From Elusimicrobiales bacterium (GTDB taxonomy: Bacteria; Elusimicrobiota; Elusimicrobia; Elusimicrobiales; Elusimicrobiaceae): a stretch of 64,000 bases of DNA. Position numbers and translations under genes: made by a program. The notes below the pieces were generated by a model that saw only the letters and a program-made list of their open reading frames with translations, was not told the origin of the DNA and searched no databases. Location of the stretch: the NCBI GenBank assembly GCA_041651175.1, contig JBAZJT010000012.1:1-64000 (forward strand), in the 5' to 3' direction. Of the stretch, positions 24,798 to 32,629 are shown piece after piece. Numbering within the stretch: position 1 is the stretch's first letter; each line of letters starts with the position of its first letter.

Positions 24798-25468
24798 CTT
24801 TTCCGCACTATGACGGCGACGGCGTCGGTCGCCGCCTCCAGAGTGAGTTCCGAGGTGTCCACCACCACGCAGTCCGGCGCTTTCTTAAGCGGCGCGGCGG
24901 CGCGGGTGGAGTCGTTTTTGTCCCGCGCGATGATGCCGCGCAGTATCTCGCCGTAATCCGCCGGCAGGCCCTGCCGCTCCAGTTGCAGCACGCGGCGTCT
25001 GGCGCGTTTGTCGGGCGCGGCGTCCAGATAAATTTTCAGTTCCGCGTCCGGGAAAACCGCCGTCCCGATATCGCGCCCTTCCATGACCATGCCGCCGTCC
25101 GCGCCCAGGGCGCGCTGTATTTCGCGGAACAGTTCGCGCACTGCCGGGTTTTTGGCTATTGCGCTGGAGGTTTTGCTGACCTCCTCGCCGCGCAGTTCGC
25201 CGCCGGGGTCCTGTCCGTCCACAAGCGCGCGCAGCACGCCGCCCTCGCCTGCGGCGAAATCCCATTTGGAGGAGTGCGCCGTCCCTGCCACGGCCCCGTC
25301 GTCGGACGGGGATATGCCCAGCCGCAGCAGCTTCCACGCCAGGGCGCGGTACATCTCTCCGGTGTTTATAAAGCCGTAGCCCAGCTGGCGCGCAACAGCC
25401 ATGCCGACGGTGGACTTGCCCACCCCGGCGGGGCCGTCTATGGCGATTAAAATTCCCTTCTTTCTCAT
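24782..25468 (-). CDS. cmk: Cytidylate kinase
   Basis: 228 residues from the ATG that overlaps the upstream stop as ATGA. It has the P-loop GPAGVGKST (12-20), the NTGEMYRALAW motif that replaces the usual DTGAMYRA, the nucleotide-binding MEGRDIGTAVFPDAELKIYL, and the lid region RARRRVLQL. It phosphorylates CMP and dCMP. The GEMY variant (Glu for Ala) is a small departure from the family consensus. The length is normal. Neighbours plsC and rpsA agree with the assignment. Confidence 0.92.
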   Translation of the reverse strand: MRKKGILIAIDGPAGVGKSTVGMAVARQLGYGFINTGEMYRALAWKLLRLGISPSDDGAVAGTAHSSKWDFAAGEGGVLRALVDGQDPGGELRGEEVSKTSSAIAKNPAVRELFREIQRALGADGGMVMEGRDIGTAVFPDAELKIYLDAAPDKRARRRVLQLERQGLPADYGEILRGIIARDKNDSTRAAAPLKKAPDCVVVDTSELTLEAATDAVAVIVRKRCSQI

Positions 25469-26178
25469 TTTGCGACTGCGGCTATTGCGTCCTGCGGGAT
25501 GGCGGCCTTGTCCACGCGCAACGGTCTGACCCATTTGGTGAAGCCCGACGGTTTCAGCGAATACTCGTTGACCAGGCGGGCCACCTCGGAGATGGGCATG
25601 AAATTCTCCCAGTTCACGCGCAGCACGCGCACGCCCGCGCCTTCCATTTCGGAGATGAACTGGTCGTAATTGCGCTGGAGGGCGCGCAGATAGTCCACAT
25701 CTATGGTCTGCTCCATCACCCGGCCCCGGCTGTGAATGCGCTGTATGGCGGTTTCCGGCCTGCATTCCAGATAAATCATAAGCTGCGGAAACACCAGTTC
25801 GCGCAGCACCATGTTGTCAAACAAATCCAGATAGGTGTTGTAGTCCAGGTCGCTGATGATTTTGTCGGGATGCTCGTTGAGCATGCGGGCGAAAATGGTG
25901 TCTTCCCATATGGTCCGGTCCTGCACCACGCCGCGGATGCGCCCCAGGCTGATGCGCGAGACGAACTCCCTGTGCTGGCGGAAGCGGTGGTTAAGCAGCC
26001 ACACCTGCATCATGGTGCCGTAGCTTTTCATGTCCTTGTAAAAATGGGCGAGGTACGGGTTCCCGGCGACTTCTTCCAGGATGGGCTCGAAATTCAGCGC
26101 TTTGGCAAGCTCGGTGGTGAGCGTGGATTTGCCCACGCCTATGGTTCCGGCGATTCCTATGTAGCCTTCTGCGAACAT
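25465..26178 (-). CDS. Deoxynucleoside kinase (dGK/dAK type)
   Basis: 237 residues from an ATG preceded by GGGAGGA; upstream in-frame codons look non-coding. It has the P-loop GTIGVGKST (11-19), the DRTIWEDTIFA motif (family DRS), and the lid RGRVMEQ. The fold belongs to the deoxyadenosine/deoxyguanosine kinase family, which salvages deoxynucleosides to monophosphates. The closing segment FTKWVRPLRVD is unassigned. It is translationally coupled to cmk, joining two nucleotide kinases. A promoter candidate lies in its leader. Confidence 0.85.
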   Translation of the reverse strand: MFAEGYIGIAGTIGVGKSTLTTELAKALNFEPILEEVAGNPYLAHFYKDMKSYGTMMQVWLLNHRFRQHREFVSRISLGRIRGVVQDRTIWEDTIFARMLNEHPDKIISDLDYNTYLDLFDNMVLRELVFPQLMIYLECRPETAIQRIHSRGRVMEQTIDVDYLRALQRNYDQFISEMEGAGVRVLRVNWENFMPISEVARLVNEYSLKPSGFTKWVRPLRVDKAAIPQDAIAAVAK

Positions 26179-26214
26179 AAAAAAATCCTCCCGCATCGGA
26201 CTGGCGGCGGCTAC

Positions 26215-26243
26215 ATCATATCTTTTTTGCCGCCGCCCGCCAA
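26215..26243 (-). promoter_or_regulatory. Promoter candidate for the deoxynucleoside kinase-cmk-plsC-rpsA group
   Basis: On the minus strand TTGGCG (26238-26243), a 17-base spacer and TATGAT (26215-26220) fit a sigma-70-type promoter, with a start expected near 26208, about 30 bases before the ATG. The spacer and -10 lie within a GGCGGCGGC/GCCGCCGCC inverted repeat, which could affect strand opening. Confidence 0.45.
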
Positions 26244-26354
26244 AATCCCCGTCGGGGAAAGATTTGCAAGGAAATTGCAGTTGGCAGCGGGAATCAAAGC
26301 GGCCAACGGCAGGCGGCTGAGAGCTGCGCGGCATCCGACGCGCGGCGGGAGAAA

Positions 26355-27575
26355 TTACCCTGCTTTGGAGGCAAGCTCGCCCAGCGACAGCATCGGCAAA
26401 AACATCGCTATGACTATGCCGCCGATGACCACGCCCATAAAAACTATAATCAGCGGCTCTATCATGGAAGTAAGTCCCTTGACGGCGGTGTCAACTTCGG
26501 TGTCGTAGAAATCCGCGATGCGCACCAGCATGGTATCCAGGCAGCCGGTTTCCTCGCCCACGCCTATCATCTGGATGACCATCGGCGGGAAAATGCCGGC
26601 TTTTTTGAGCGGCTCCATCAGCCTGCCGCCTTCCTTGACAGAATCGCGGCAGCTTATAATGGAGTTTTCCACTATCTTGTTGCCCGCCGTGGCGGCGACG
26701 GTTTCCAGCCCCTGCAATATCGGCACGCCGGACTTGAGCAACGTGCCCAGCGTGCGCGAAAACTTGGCTATGGACACTTTTTTGAGCAGTATGCCGAACA
26801 CGGGCAGCTTCAGGGACAGTTCATCCGCCTTTAACTGGACCTGCGGCGACTTGGCGTACATATGCTTCATGGCAAAAAACAGCGAGATAGGAGTTCCAAT
26901 CACGATGATATAGTGCCCCTTTATAAAATCGGATATGCCTATGACTATACGCGTAACCAGCGGCAGCTCCGCGCCGAAGCCGGCGAAAATGTTCTTGAAC
27001 GTGGGGATGACAAACATCATAAGGCCTATGGTGATGACAGAGGCGATAAGCCCCACCACTATCGGATACATCATCGCCGCCTTGACCTTGCCCTTCAAGG
27101 CCTCCGCCTGCTCCAGATAGGCGGACAGACGCTCCAGAATGGTGTCCAGTATGCCGCCAACCTCGCCGGCGCGTATCATGGCAACATACAGAGTGTTGAA
27201 TGCCTTCGGATGCTTTTTCATCGCGTCGGCTATGCCCATGCCGGCCTCTATGTCGGCCTTGATAGAGGTTATGACGCTTTTGAACGCCGGATTGTCGGAC
27301 TGGGCCTCCAGTATGGAGAGGCCCTGCACTATCGGCACGCCGGCCGATACCAGCGTTGAAAGCTGGCGCGAGAAAATCACCAGGTCCTTGGACTTGACAC
27401 CCGGCTTGAACGGGTTGAGTTTGCTGAAAATGCCACCCTCTTTTTTTGCCGAGATCTCGGCAACGGTCAGCTTCAGAGCGCGCAGGCGGTCAACGGCGGT
27501 TCTCTGGTCCGGCGCGTCCAGAACGCCTTCAACCGGACGGCCAGCCGCGTCTTTGGCTTTATAGGCAAACTGCAT
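26355..27575 (-). CDS. pilC: Type IV pilus inner-membrane platform protein PilC
   Basis: 406 residues, the normal PilC/GspF length. It begins MQFAYKAKDAAGRPVEGVLDA, the family N-terminus, and has two GspF domains around residues 70-195 and 270-395, with FSRQLSTLVSAGVPIVQGL in the first and FSRTLGTLLKSGVPILQGL in the second. Three hydrophobic segments fit the known topology. It forms the membrane platform on which the assembly and retraction ATPases act. It lies six bases after pilT. No pilB, pilin or PilMNOPQ genes are in the window. Confidence 0.9.
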   Translation of the reverse strand: MQFAYKAKDAAGRPVEGVLDAPDQRTAVDRLRALKLTVAEISAKKEGGIFSKLNPFKPGVKSKDLVIFSRQLSTLVSAGVPIVQGLSILEAQSDNPAFKSVITSIKADIEAGMGIADAMKKHPKAFNTLYVAMIRAGEVGGILDTILERLSAYLEQAEALKGKVKAAMMYPIVVGLIASVITIGLMMFVIPTFKNIFAGFGAELPLVTRIVIGISDFIKGHYIIVIGTPISLFFAMKHMYAKSPQVQLKADELSLKLPVFGILLKKVSIAKFSRTLGTLLKSGVPILQGLETVAATAGNKIVENSIISCRDSVKEGGRLMEPLKKAGIFPPMVIQMIGVGEETGCLDTMLVRIADFYDTEVDTAVKGLTSMIEPLIIVFMGVVIGGIVIAMFLPMLSLGELASKAG

Positions 27576-27581
27576 TATCGG

Positions 27582-28658
27582 CTATCCTCCGCTGGCAAGC
27601 CCGCGCTGGAGATATTTCTTTAGGTCTTCCGGGTCGGTGGAGCGGTTCAGCGCTTCCTGATAGGTTATCTTCTGCTTCAGATACAATTCGCACAGCGACT
27701 GGTTCATGGTTACCATGCCGTATTTGCCGCCGGTCTGCATGGTGGTGACAATCTGCTCCACCTTCTGTTCGCGTATGAGGTTGCGCACGGCGGAATTGAC
27801 CACCAGAATCTCGCAGGCCAGCGCGCGGCTCTGCCCGTTGGAGGATATGACAAGCTGCTGCGCCATTATGCACTGCGACACAAAGGAAAGCTGCACCCGT
27901 ATCTGCTCCTGCTGATGCGGCGGAAAGACGTCTATGATACGGTTGACGGTTTGCGCCGCATCGCTTGTGTGCAGGGTGGCAAAAACGAGGTGGCCCGTTT
28001 CCGCGATATTGAGCGCGGCCTGAATGGTTTCCAGGTCGCGCAATTCGCCCACGAGTATCACATTCGGGTCCTGGCGCAGAATGTGACGCAGCGCGTTGGC
28101 AAAAGACTCCGTGTCCGCCCCCACTTCGCGTTGGTTGATTATGCTCTTCTTGTGGCCGTGAACGTACTCTATGGGGTCTTCCACCGTTACGATATGGTAT
28201 GTGAAATGCTCGTTAAGATAATCTATCATGCTGGCCAGCGTCGTTGACTTGCCGGAACCAGTGGGCCCGGTAACCAGGACAAGGCCTTTTTTGAGCTTCA
28301 TCAGGTCGTAGACCACCGGGGGCAGGTTTAATTCCTCAAACGTCTTGTAACGCGAGGGGATGGAGCGTATGGCCGCCCCCACCAGCCCGCGCTGGCGGAA
28401 CACGTTCATGCGCAGCCGCCCCATGCCCTTGATGCCGAAGGCGAAATCCAGCTCGTTGGTGGCTTCAAAGCGCTGGCGCTGGGCGTCGCTCATCAGCGAG
28501 AAAACCAACTGCTGGGACATCTCGCCGGTAAGCCGCTCAAACTGGGTGGGGGCCAGCTCTCCGTTAAGCCGCAGTATGGGCGGCGCGCCGGCAGTGATAT
28601 GCAGGTCGGAAGCGTTTTTCTCATGCATCAGTATGAACAAGTCGCTCATCGTTACCAT
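27582..28658 (-). CDS. pilT: Type IV pilus retraction ATPase PilT
   Basis: 358 residues from the ATG with GGGAGG upstream; the longer frame is not used. It shows ASDLHITAGAPPILRLNGEL (N-terminal PAS-like domain), Walker A GPTGSGKST, the Asp box, Walker B ILVGELRDLETI, and the His box ATLHTSDAAQTVNRIID. It has the PilT-type C-terminal motif region (AVRNLIREQKVEQI). PilT depolymerises type IV pili and powers twitching. It sits between a TadE-like gene and pilC, an unusual mix of pilus classes. Confidence 0.92.
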   Translation of the reverse strand: MVTMSDLFILMHEKNASDLHITAGAPPILRLNGELAPTQFERLTGEMSQQLVFSLMSDAQRQRFEATNELDFAFGIKGMGRLRMNVFRQRGLVGAAIRSIPSRYKTFEELNLPPVVYDLMKLKKGLVLVTGPTGSGKSTTLASMIDYLNEHFTYHIVTVEDPIEYVHGHKKSIINQREVGADTESFANALRHILRQDPNVILVGELRDLETIQAALNIAETGHLVFATLHTSDAAQTVNRIIDVFPPHQQEQIRVQLSFVSQCIMAQQLVISSNGQSRALACEILVVNSAVRNLIREQKVEQIVTTMQTGGKYGMVTMNQSLCELYLKQKITYQEALNRSTDPEDLKKYLQRGLASGG

Positions 28659-28749
28659 AAAAAGCCTCCCGCTTCCCGCCGGCAAATCCATCCCTCCGGC
28701 TGCGAAAAACAAATGAATGCCGCGTCAGATTGTAACACATTCCCTCCGG

Positions 28750-29283
28750 CTATTGCAGACCGGGCAACTGGTACTGAATGGGCCTGTCCCGGTTGGGAAC
28801 ATATTTTGTGACCTCAAGTTTCGCCCCGGAAACGCACAGGAAATCGTAGCCGCGCAGGCAGGCGCGCCCGTATGGCCGCGCGCACACTTTGTTGCGCGGA
28901 TAATGGCACAGCAATTTTATCCTGGCGGGACTGGTCGTAACCTGCACGGTAACCAGATTCCATACCTGCGCGCGCACCGGCGCCGGCACCGACACCCTGT
29001 AAAGCTTCAGGAAATTGCGCGTGGTGTACCTGTTAAACCCGACGTATTCGCGCACTTTGCGCTCTATGTCGGACCGCAGAAAACTGTTGTCCCAGGTGTA
29101 GTAGTTCATGTTGCGGTGCGATTCAAGCTGCCAGCGGCGCGCGGCGTAGTAAGAAGCTATTTCCAGTTTCTGCACCAGCACAAGCAGCGCGAAAATCTTG
29201 GCTATAAAAAAGCACAAAATCATAAACACGGGGAATAACAGAACCACTTCCGTGGTAGCCTGGCCCTTTCTGTTGAATCTCAT
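28750..29283 (-). CDS. TadE-like pseudopilin
   Basis: 177 residues. The start overlaps the preceding TadG-like stop as ATGA. The N-terminus MRFNRKGQATTEVVLLFPVF is a TadE-type prepilin leader (G followed by E at +6) leading into a single membrane helix. The rest is an extracytoplasmic domain with several Cys (LLCHYPRNKVCARPYGRACL). TadE/F pseudopilins belong to Flp pilus systems and are processed by a TadV-type peptidase. It lies next to pilT rather than in the main Tad locus. Confidence 0.7.
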   Translation of the reverse strand: MRFNRKGQATTEVVLLFPVFMILCFFIAKIFALLVLVQKLEIASYYAARRWQLESHRNMNYYTWDNSFLRSDIERKVREYVGFNRYTTRNFLKLYRVSVPAPVRAQVWNLVTVQVTTSPARIKLLCHYPRNKVCARPYGRACLRGYDFLCVSGAKLEVTKYVPNRDRPIQYQLPGLQ

Positions 29284-30392
29284 GGGTAAAGCCTCGTCTG
29301 ATATTTCGGCGTCGGATACGGCCAGACGCAGTTGTTGCCGGAACTGAAACGCGGGCACTGCGCCGCCACCCGCGCGTGAACGCAGGGAGTGCCCATCGTC
29401 TGGCCGCAGCCGTAGCGCCTGAACTCCGCCGATTTCATGAAATATCCGCCGGGCGGATGCCAGCCCTGATACACCTCCACTCCCGGATTGCCGATGCGCG
29501 CCAGCGCGTCCCTGTTGGAAATAACGGCCAGCTGGAACAGCCCCGGATCCGGCATATGGATGAGCGGATTGGTCTCCACCACCTTCAGCGGGTCCAGCCC
29601 GCCCACGAATTTGCGCGCGGCGAAGTAAACGTCGTGTATATATTTCATTTCGGTCTTGAGCCTGTTGGCCACGAACGGGTTCGGGCCGGCGGTAAGCCCC
29701 TGGCTTCCGCAGGTAGAGGGGTTGCGCTGGCAGTCCGGGTCGCTGGTGTTGAGATAATAGGATTTTCGGAAGAAATTGAAATCCGCGGAAAGCCGCTCGT
29801 AAACGTCTCTCTGGGAGCCTTCCACCGAGCCCAGCAGCATGTACACCTGCGCCCACAGCTTGTAAATGCCCACCGCCGCCTCCCAGGACAGAATAAGCCG
29901 TATCATGCGCGCATGCTTGAACAGGTCAAAGCGCGAGGGGAACTGCGGGTCCTCCACGTTAAGGTCTACGCCGCGCCCCGGGCTGAACAGCAGCGGCCAT
30001 TTATCCAGGGAGTCCATGTTGGCGTCGTCGCCGCCGGTGTTTTTGGGGAAAGCGCCCATTTCGTAGAGAATGTCAAACAGGCACTCATGCGGCGCGCCGT
30101 CGGTGCGTTCCACATAGTTGTCGTTTGGCGGGCAGGAGAAGGCCTCCTTGAATATGCGCGCGGGGAAAGGGCCGTCAACATAAGCCATCCGGTTGAGATA
30201 ATCGGAAACATTGGTCATCTCAATAAACGCGGCGGAGTCCACGCCGAACTGATGACGTATCTTCTCGCGGGAGAGTTTTGCGGTTTCAAAAAGCAGATAC
30301 ACAAATATCATCAGCGTGGGAATCACCAGCACGGCCGGTATCAGAAGCTGGCCTTTTCGGTTGAGGAATTTTGCCGCCGCAAAACCGGACAT
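29280..30392 (-). CDS. TadG/TadE-like pilus-associated membrane protein
   Basis: 370 residues. Residues 1-35 (KFLNRKGQLLIPAVLVIPTL, then hydrophobic) form a single N-terminal membrane helix with a TadE/TadG-like leader. The remaining 330 residues are extracytoplasmic, helical and Cys-containing (SDPDCQRNPSTCGSQG). TadG proteins usually carry a von Willebrand domain; none is visible, so this is a larger TadE relative or a lineage-specific minor pilin. It overlaps the TadE-like gene and follows a small Flp-like gene. Confidence 0.55.
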   Translation of the reverse strand: MSGFAAAKFLNRKGQLLIPAVLVIPTLMIFVYLLFETAKLSREKIRHQFGVDSAAFIEMTNVSDYLNRMAYVDGPFPARIFKEAFSCPPNDNYVERTDGAPHECLFDILYEMGAFPKNTGGDDANMDSLDKWPLLFSPGRGVDLNVEDPQFPSRFDLFKHARMIRLILSWEAAVGIYKLWAQVYMLLGSVEGSQRDVYERLSADFNFFRKSYYLNTSDPDCQRNPSTCGSQGLTAGPNPFVANRLKTEMKYIHDVYFAARKFVGGLDPLKVVETNPLIHMPDPGLFQLAVISNRDALARIGNPGVEVYQGWHPPGGYFMKSAEFRRYGCGQTMGTPCVHARVAAQCPRFSSGNNCVWPYPTPKYQTRLYP

Positions 30393-30404
30393 ATGCCCCC
30401 GCCG

Positions 30405-30554
30405 CTACACGTTTGCGCCGATGACCGCGCCTATTATGGTGAATATCGCGCCCGCTATCCTCATGTGAAACAGCGACACAAACATCAGAAACATCCCCGC
30501 CACGGTGGCAAGAATCAGAAGGTATTCCACCGTGTTCTGCCCCCGCTCGGACAT
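30405..30554 (-). CDS. Flp-type pilin-like peptide
   Basis: 49 residues beginning MSERGQNTVEYLLILATVAG. The class III prepilin signal is clear: cleavage after Gly, Glu at +5 and Tyr at +6 (G/QNTVEY), then a hydrophobic stretch to the end. An upstream in-frame ATG at 30653 would give 82 aa; neither start has a strong ribosome site, and the short one fits the family. It precedes the TadG-like gene by 12 bases. Confidence 0.65.
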   Translation of the reverse strand: MSERGQNTVEYLLILATVAGMFLMFVSLFHMRIAGAIFTIIGAVIGANV

Positions 30555-30772
30555 GCGACGCGGACGCGCCGGCCCATTCCCCGCTGACAGCAGCAGGAAA
30601 CCCGCCAGTCTCGCAACACGTTCAACCACGCGCGCAGGCTGTCTTATCGCCATACCTGATATTCATGTTATACATCCGCAACGGCCTGGTGTCCATATCG
30701 CGCCGGGCCTCAAGGACAGGGACGGAGCCGCAACCCTCTGTTGAGGCGGGCGCTCCCATCCCCCGGAACACG

Positions 30773-31465
30773 CTATTCGTCGTCCGTTTCTTCCGCCGGA
30801 ATCCTGGAGCTTTCAGCCGAAATCAGGCCTTTTTCTATCGCCTTGACCACGGCCTCCGTCCTGCTGGTTACGCACAGCTTCTGGAAGGAGCTGTTGAGAT
30901 GGTTTTTAATGGTCTTGACGCTGCAACCCATGCCGGCGGCTATTTCCTTGTTGCATTTGCCCTCGCCCAGCAGCGCCATGACGCGCAGCTCCGTCTTGGT
31001 GAGCGTCTGGCTGGCCCGCCCGCCCGGCGCGCCGTACTGCTGGAAACTCTTGACCAGCCTGGGCATCATCGCCTGCGGGATCATCATGCCTTCAAACGCA
31101 AAAGTCTTTAGCGCGTTGACCAGTTCCGCCGCGGGCAGCATCTTGGAGAGGTAGCCGTTGGCTCCGGCCTGTATGGCCTCCATCACATGCGCCTCGTCCT
31201 CAAAGCTGGAGAGCATCAGTATGTTGACGTTGGGCAGCTTCTCGCGCACCTGCCTGGTGGCCGAGATGCCGTCCAGCTTGGGCAGCTTGATGTCCATCAG
31301 AATGACATCGGGATTTGTCTTCTCGGCCATGCGGACGGCCTCCAGCCCGTCGGAAGCCTCGCCAGCCACCTTTATGAACTTCTCGTTTTCCAGCAGGTCC
31401 TTGACGCCTTCGCGGAACAGCGTCTGATCGTCGGCTATCAGCACGGTGATTATTTTTCTGGGCAT
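30773..31465 (-). CDS. NarL/LuxR-type response regulator
   Basis: 230 residues with GGAGGGG upstream. The receiver domain spans residues 5-122, with acidic pocket ADD (11-13), phospho-acceptor Asp58 in VILMDIKLP and the conserved Ser/Lys of the output face. A LuxR-type helix-turn-helix (about 155-215; LTKTELRVMALLGEGKCNKEIAAGM, split here as family features) follows. It is co-transcribed with the receiver-kinase just upstream (16-base overlap), which may phosphorylate it. It may control the pilin and pilT genes that follow. Confidence 0.85.
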   Translation of the reverse strand: MPRKIITVLIADDQTLFREGVKDLLENEKFIKVAGEASDGLEAVRMAEKTNPDVILMDIKLPKLDGISATRQVREKLPNVNILMLSSFEDEAHVMEAIQAGANGYLSKMLPAAELVNALKTFAFEGMMIPQAMMPRLVKSFQQYGAPGGRASQTLTKTELRVMALLGEGKCNKEIAAGMGCSVKTIKNHLNSSFQKLCVTSRTEAVVKAIEKGLISAESSRIPAEETDDE

Positions 31466-32625
31466 GACCCCTCCTTGGCGTTGACATCTTCCGCGGCGGA
31501 AGCCGCCGGCAGCGTGAAATTGAACGCGGCGCCTTTGCCGGAGCCTTCGCTTTCCACCCAAATCCTGCCGCTGTGGCTGGTGATTATCTCTTTTGCTATT
31601 GAAAGCCCAAGCCCCAGCCTGCCCTTCTGGGAACTCCCCCCCGGCTCGCCCTGGTAGAAGCTGCGGAACAGCTTTGGCAGCACTACGGGGTCTATCCCCT
31701 CGCCGCTGTCGCGCACGGAGACGCTGACCTCGTCGGCGCCTGCGGGCTCCACGGTAACCGTTATGGCGCCGCCGCGCGGGGTGTGGCGCACCGCGTTTTC
31801 CAGAAGGTTCAGAAGAACCTGGGTCAGCCGTCTGCGGTCGGCGCAGACCATGACGGATTCCATGCCCGGCAATATATTCTCGTTTACCGAGATGTCTTTC
31901 TGGCTGGCGCGGGCGCGCGGGCCTTCTATAAGCTCGGAAACCATGGTGGCCACCGAGAAATAGTTTTTTTCCAGCCGGAACTTGCCCTGCTCTATGGAGG
32001 CCCAGTCCACCAGGTCGTTTATAAGCCGGGAAATCTGGCTTATACCGTTGACTATGAAGACTATCTTTTTCTGCTGGTCCTCGCTGGGCTTTATGTCGGA
32101 AACCAGCATCTCAAAGCTGATTTGCAAAGTCATCAGCGAATTGGACAGGTCGTGCGAGGACATGGACAGGAACTTGGACTTCATGTCGCTAAGCCGGGTA
32201 AGCTCCTCGTTTTTCTTCTGCAACTCAGCCACCAGGCCGCGTATGTCCTGCTCCAGCCGCAGTTTTTCAAGCGCCTTGCGTATGGCGCGCTTGAGATAGC
32301 TGAAATCCACCGGCTTTATCAGAAAATCGTAGACGGATTCCTGAATGGCGCGCACCGCCGTGTCCAGCGAGGCGTGCGCGGTCATCATCAGAATCTGGCT
32401 GTCCTGGTTCAGCCGCCTTATATCGCGGCTTATGTCTATGCCGGTCTTGTCGGGCAGATTGAAATCCATCAGTATGATTTCAAAAAACTCCGCCGCGACG
32501 CAGTTCATCGCCTGCGCGCCGTTGGCGGCCTGGGTTACCTGATAACCCTCCATCTCCAGCAGATCCTGGAGGGTTTCGCGCAGATGAGCGTCGTCGTCAA
32601 CTATTAAAATCCTGGCTTTTGTCAT
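31450..32625 (-). CDS. Receiver-histidine kinase hybrid
   Basis: 391 residues in the order receiver then kinase, with no membrane segment. The receiver (1-120) has phospho-Asp54 (ILMDFNLP). A short coiled coil leads to HisKA with His158 in MSSHDLSNSL, then a HATPase domain (N box NLLENAVRH, G1 DSGEGID, G2 GLGLSIAKEI). Such proteins receive phosphate on the receiver and then signal through their own kinase, or act as response-regulator-controlled kinases. Its start lies four bases after the Cache kinase stop, suggesting that kinase as its input. Confidence 0.85.
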   Translation of the reverse strand: MTKARILIVDDDAHLRETLQDLLEMEGYQVTQAANGAQAMNCVAAEFFEIILMDFNLPDKTGIDISRDIRRLNQDSQILMMTAHASLDTAVRAIQESVYDFLIKPVDFSYLKRAIRKALEKLRLEQDIRGLVAELQKKNEELTRLSDMKSKFLSMSSHDLSNSLMTLQISFEMLVSDIKPSEDQQKKIVFIVNGISQISRLINDLVDWASIEQGKFRLEKNYFSVATMVSELIEGPRARASQKDISVNENILPGMESVMVCADRRRLTQVLLNLLENAVRHTPRGGAITVTVEPAGADEVSVSVRDSGEGIDPVVLPKLFRSFYQGEPGGSSQKGRLGLGLSIAKEIITSHSGRIWVESEGSGKGAAFNFTLPAASAAEDVNAKEGSCPEK

Positions 32626-32629
32626 ATTG

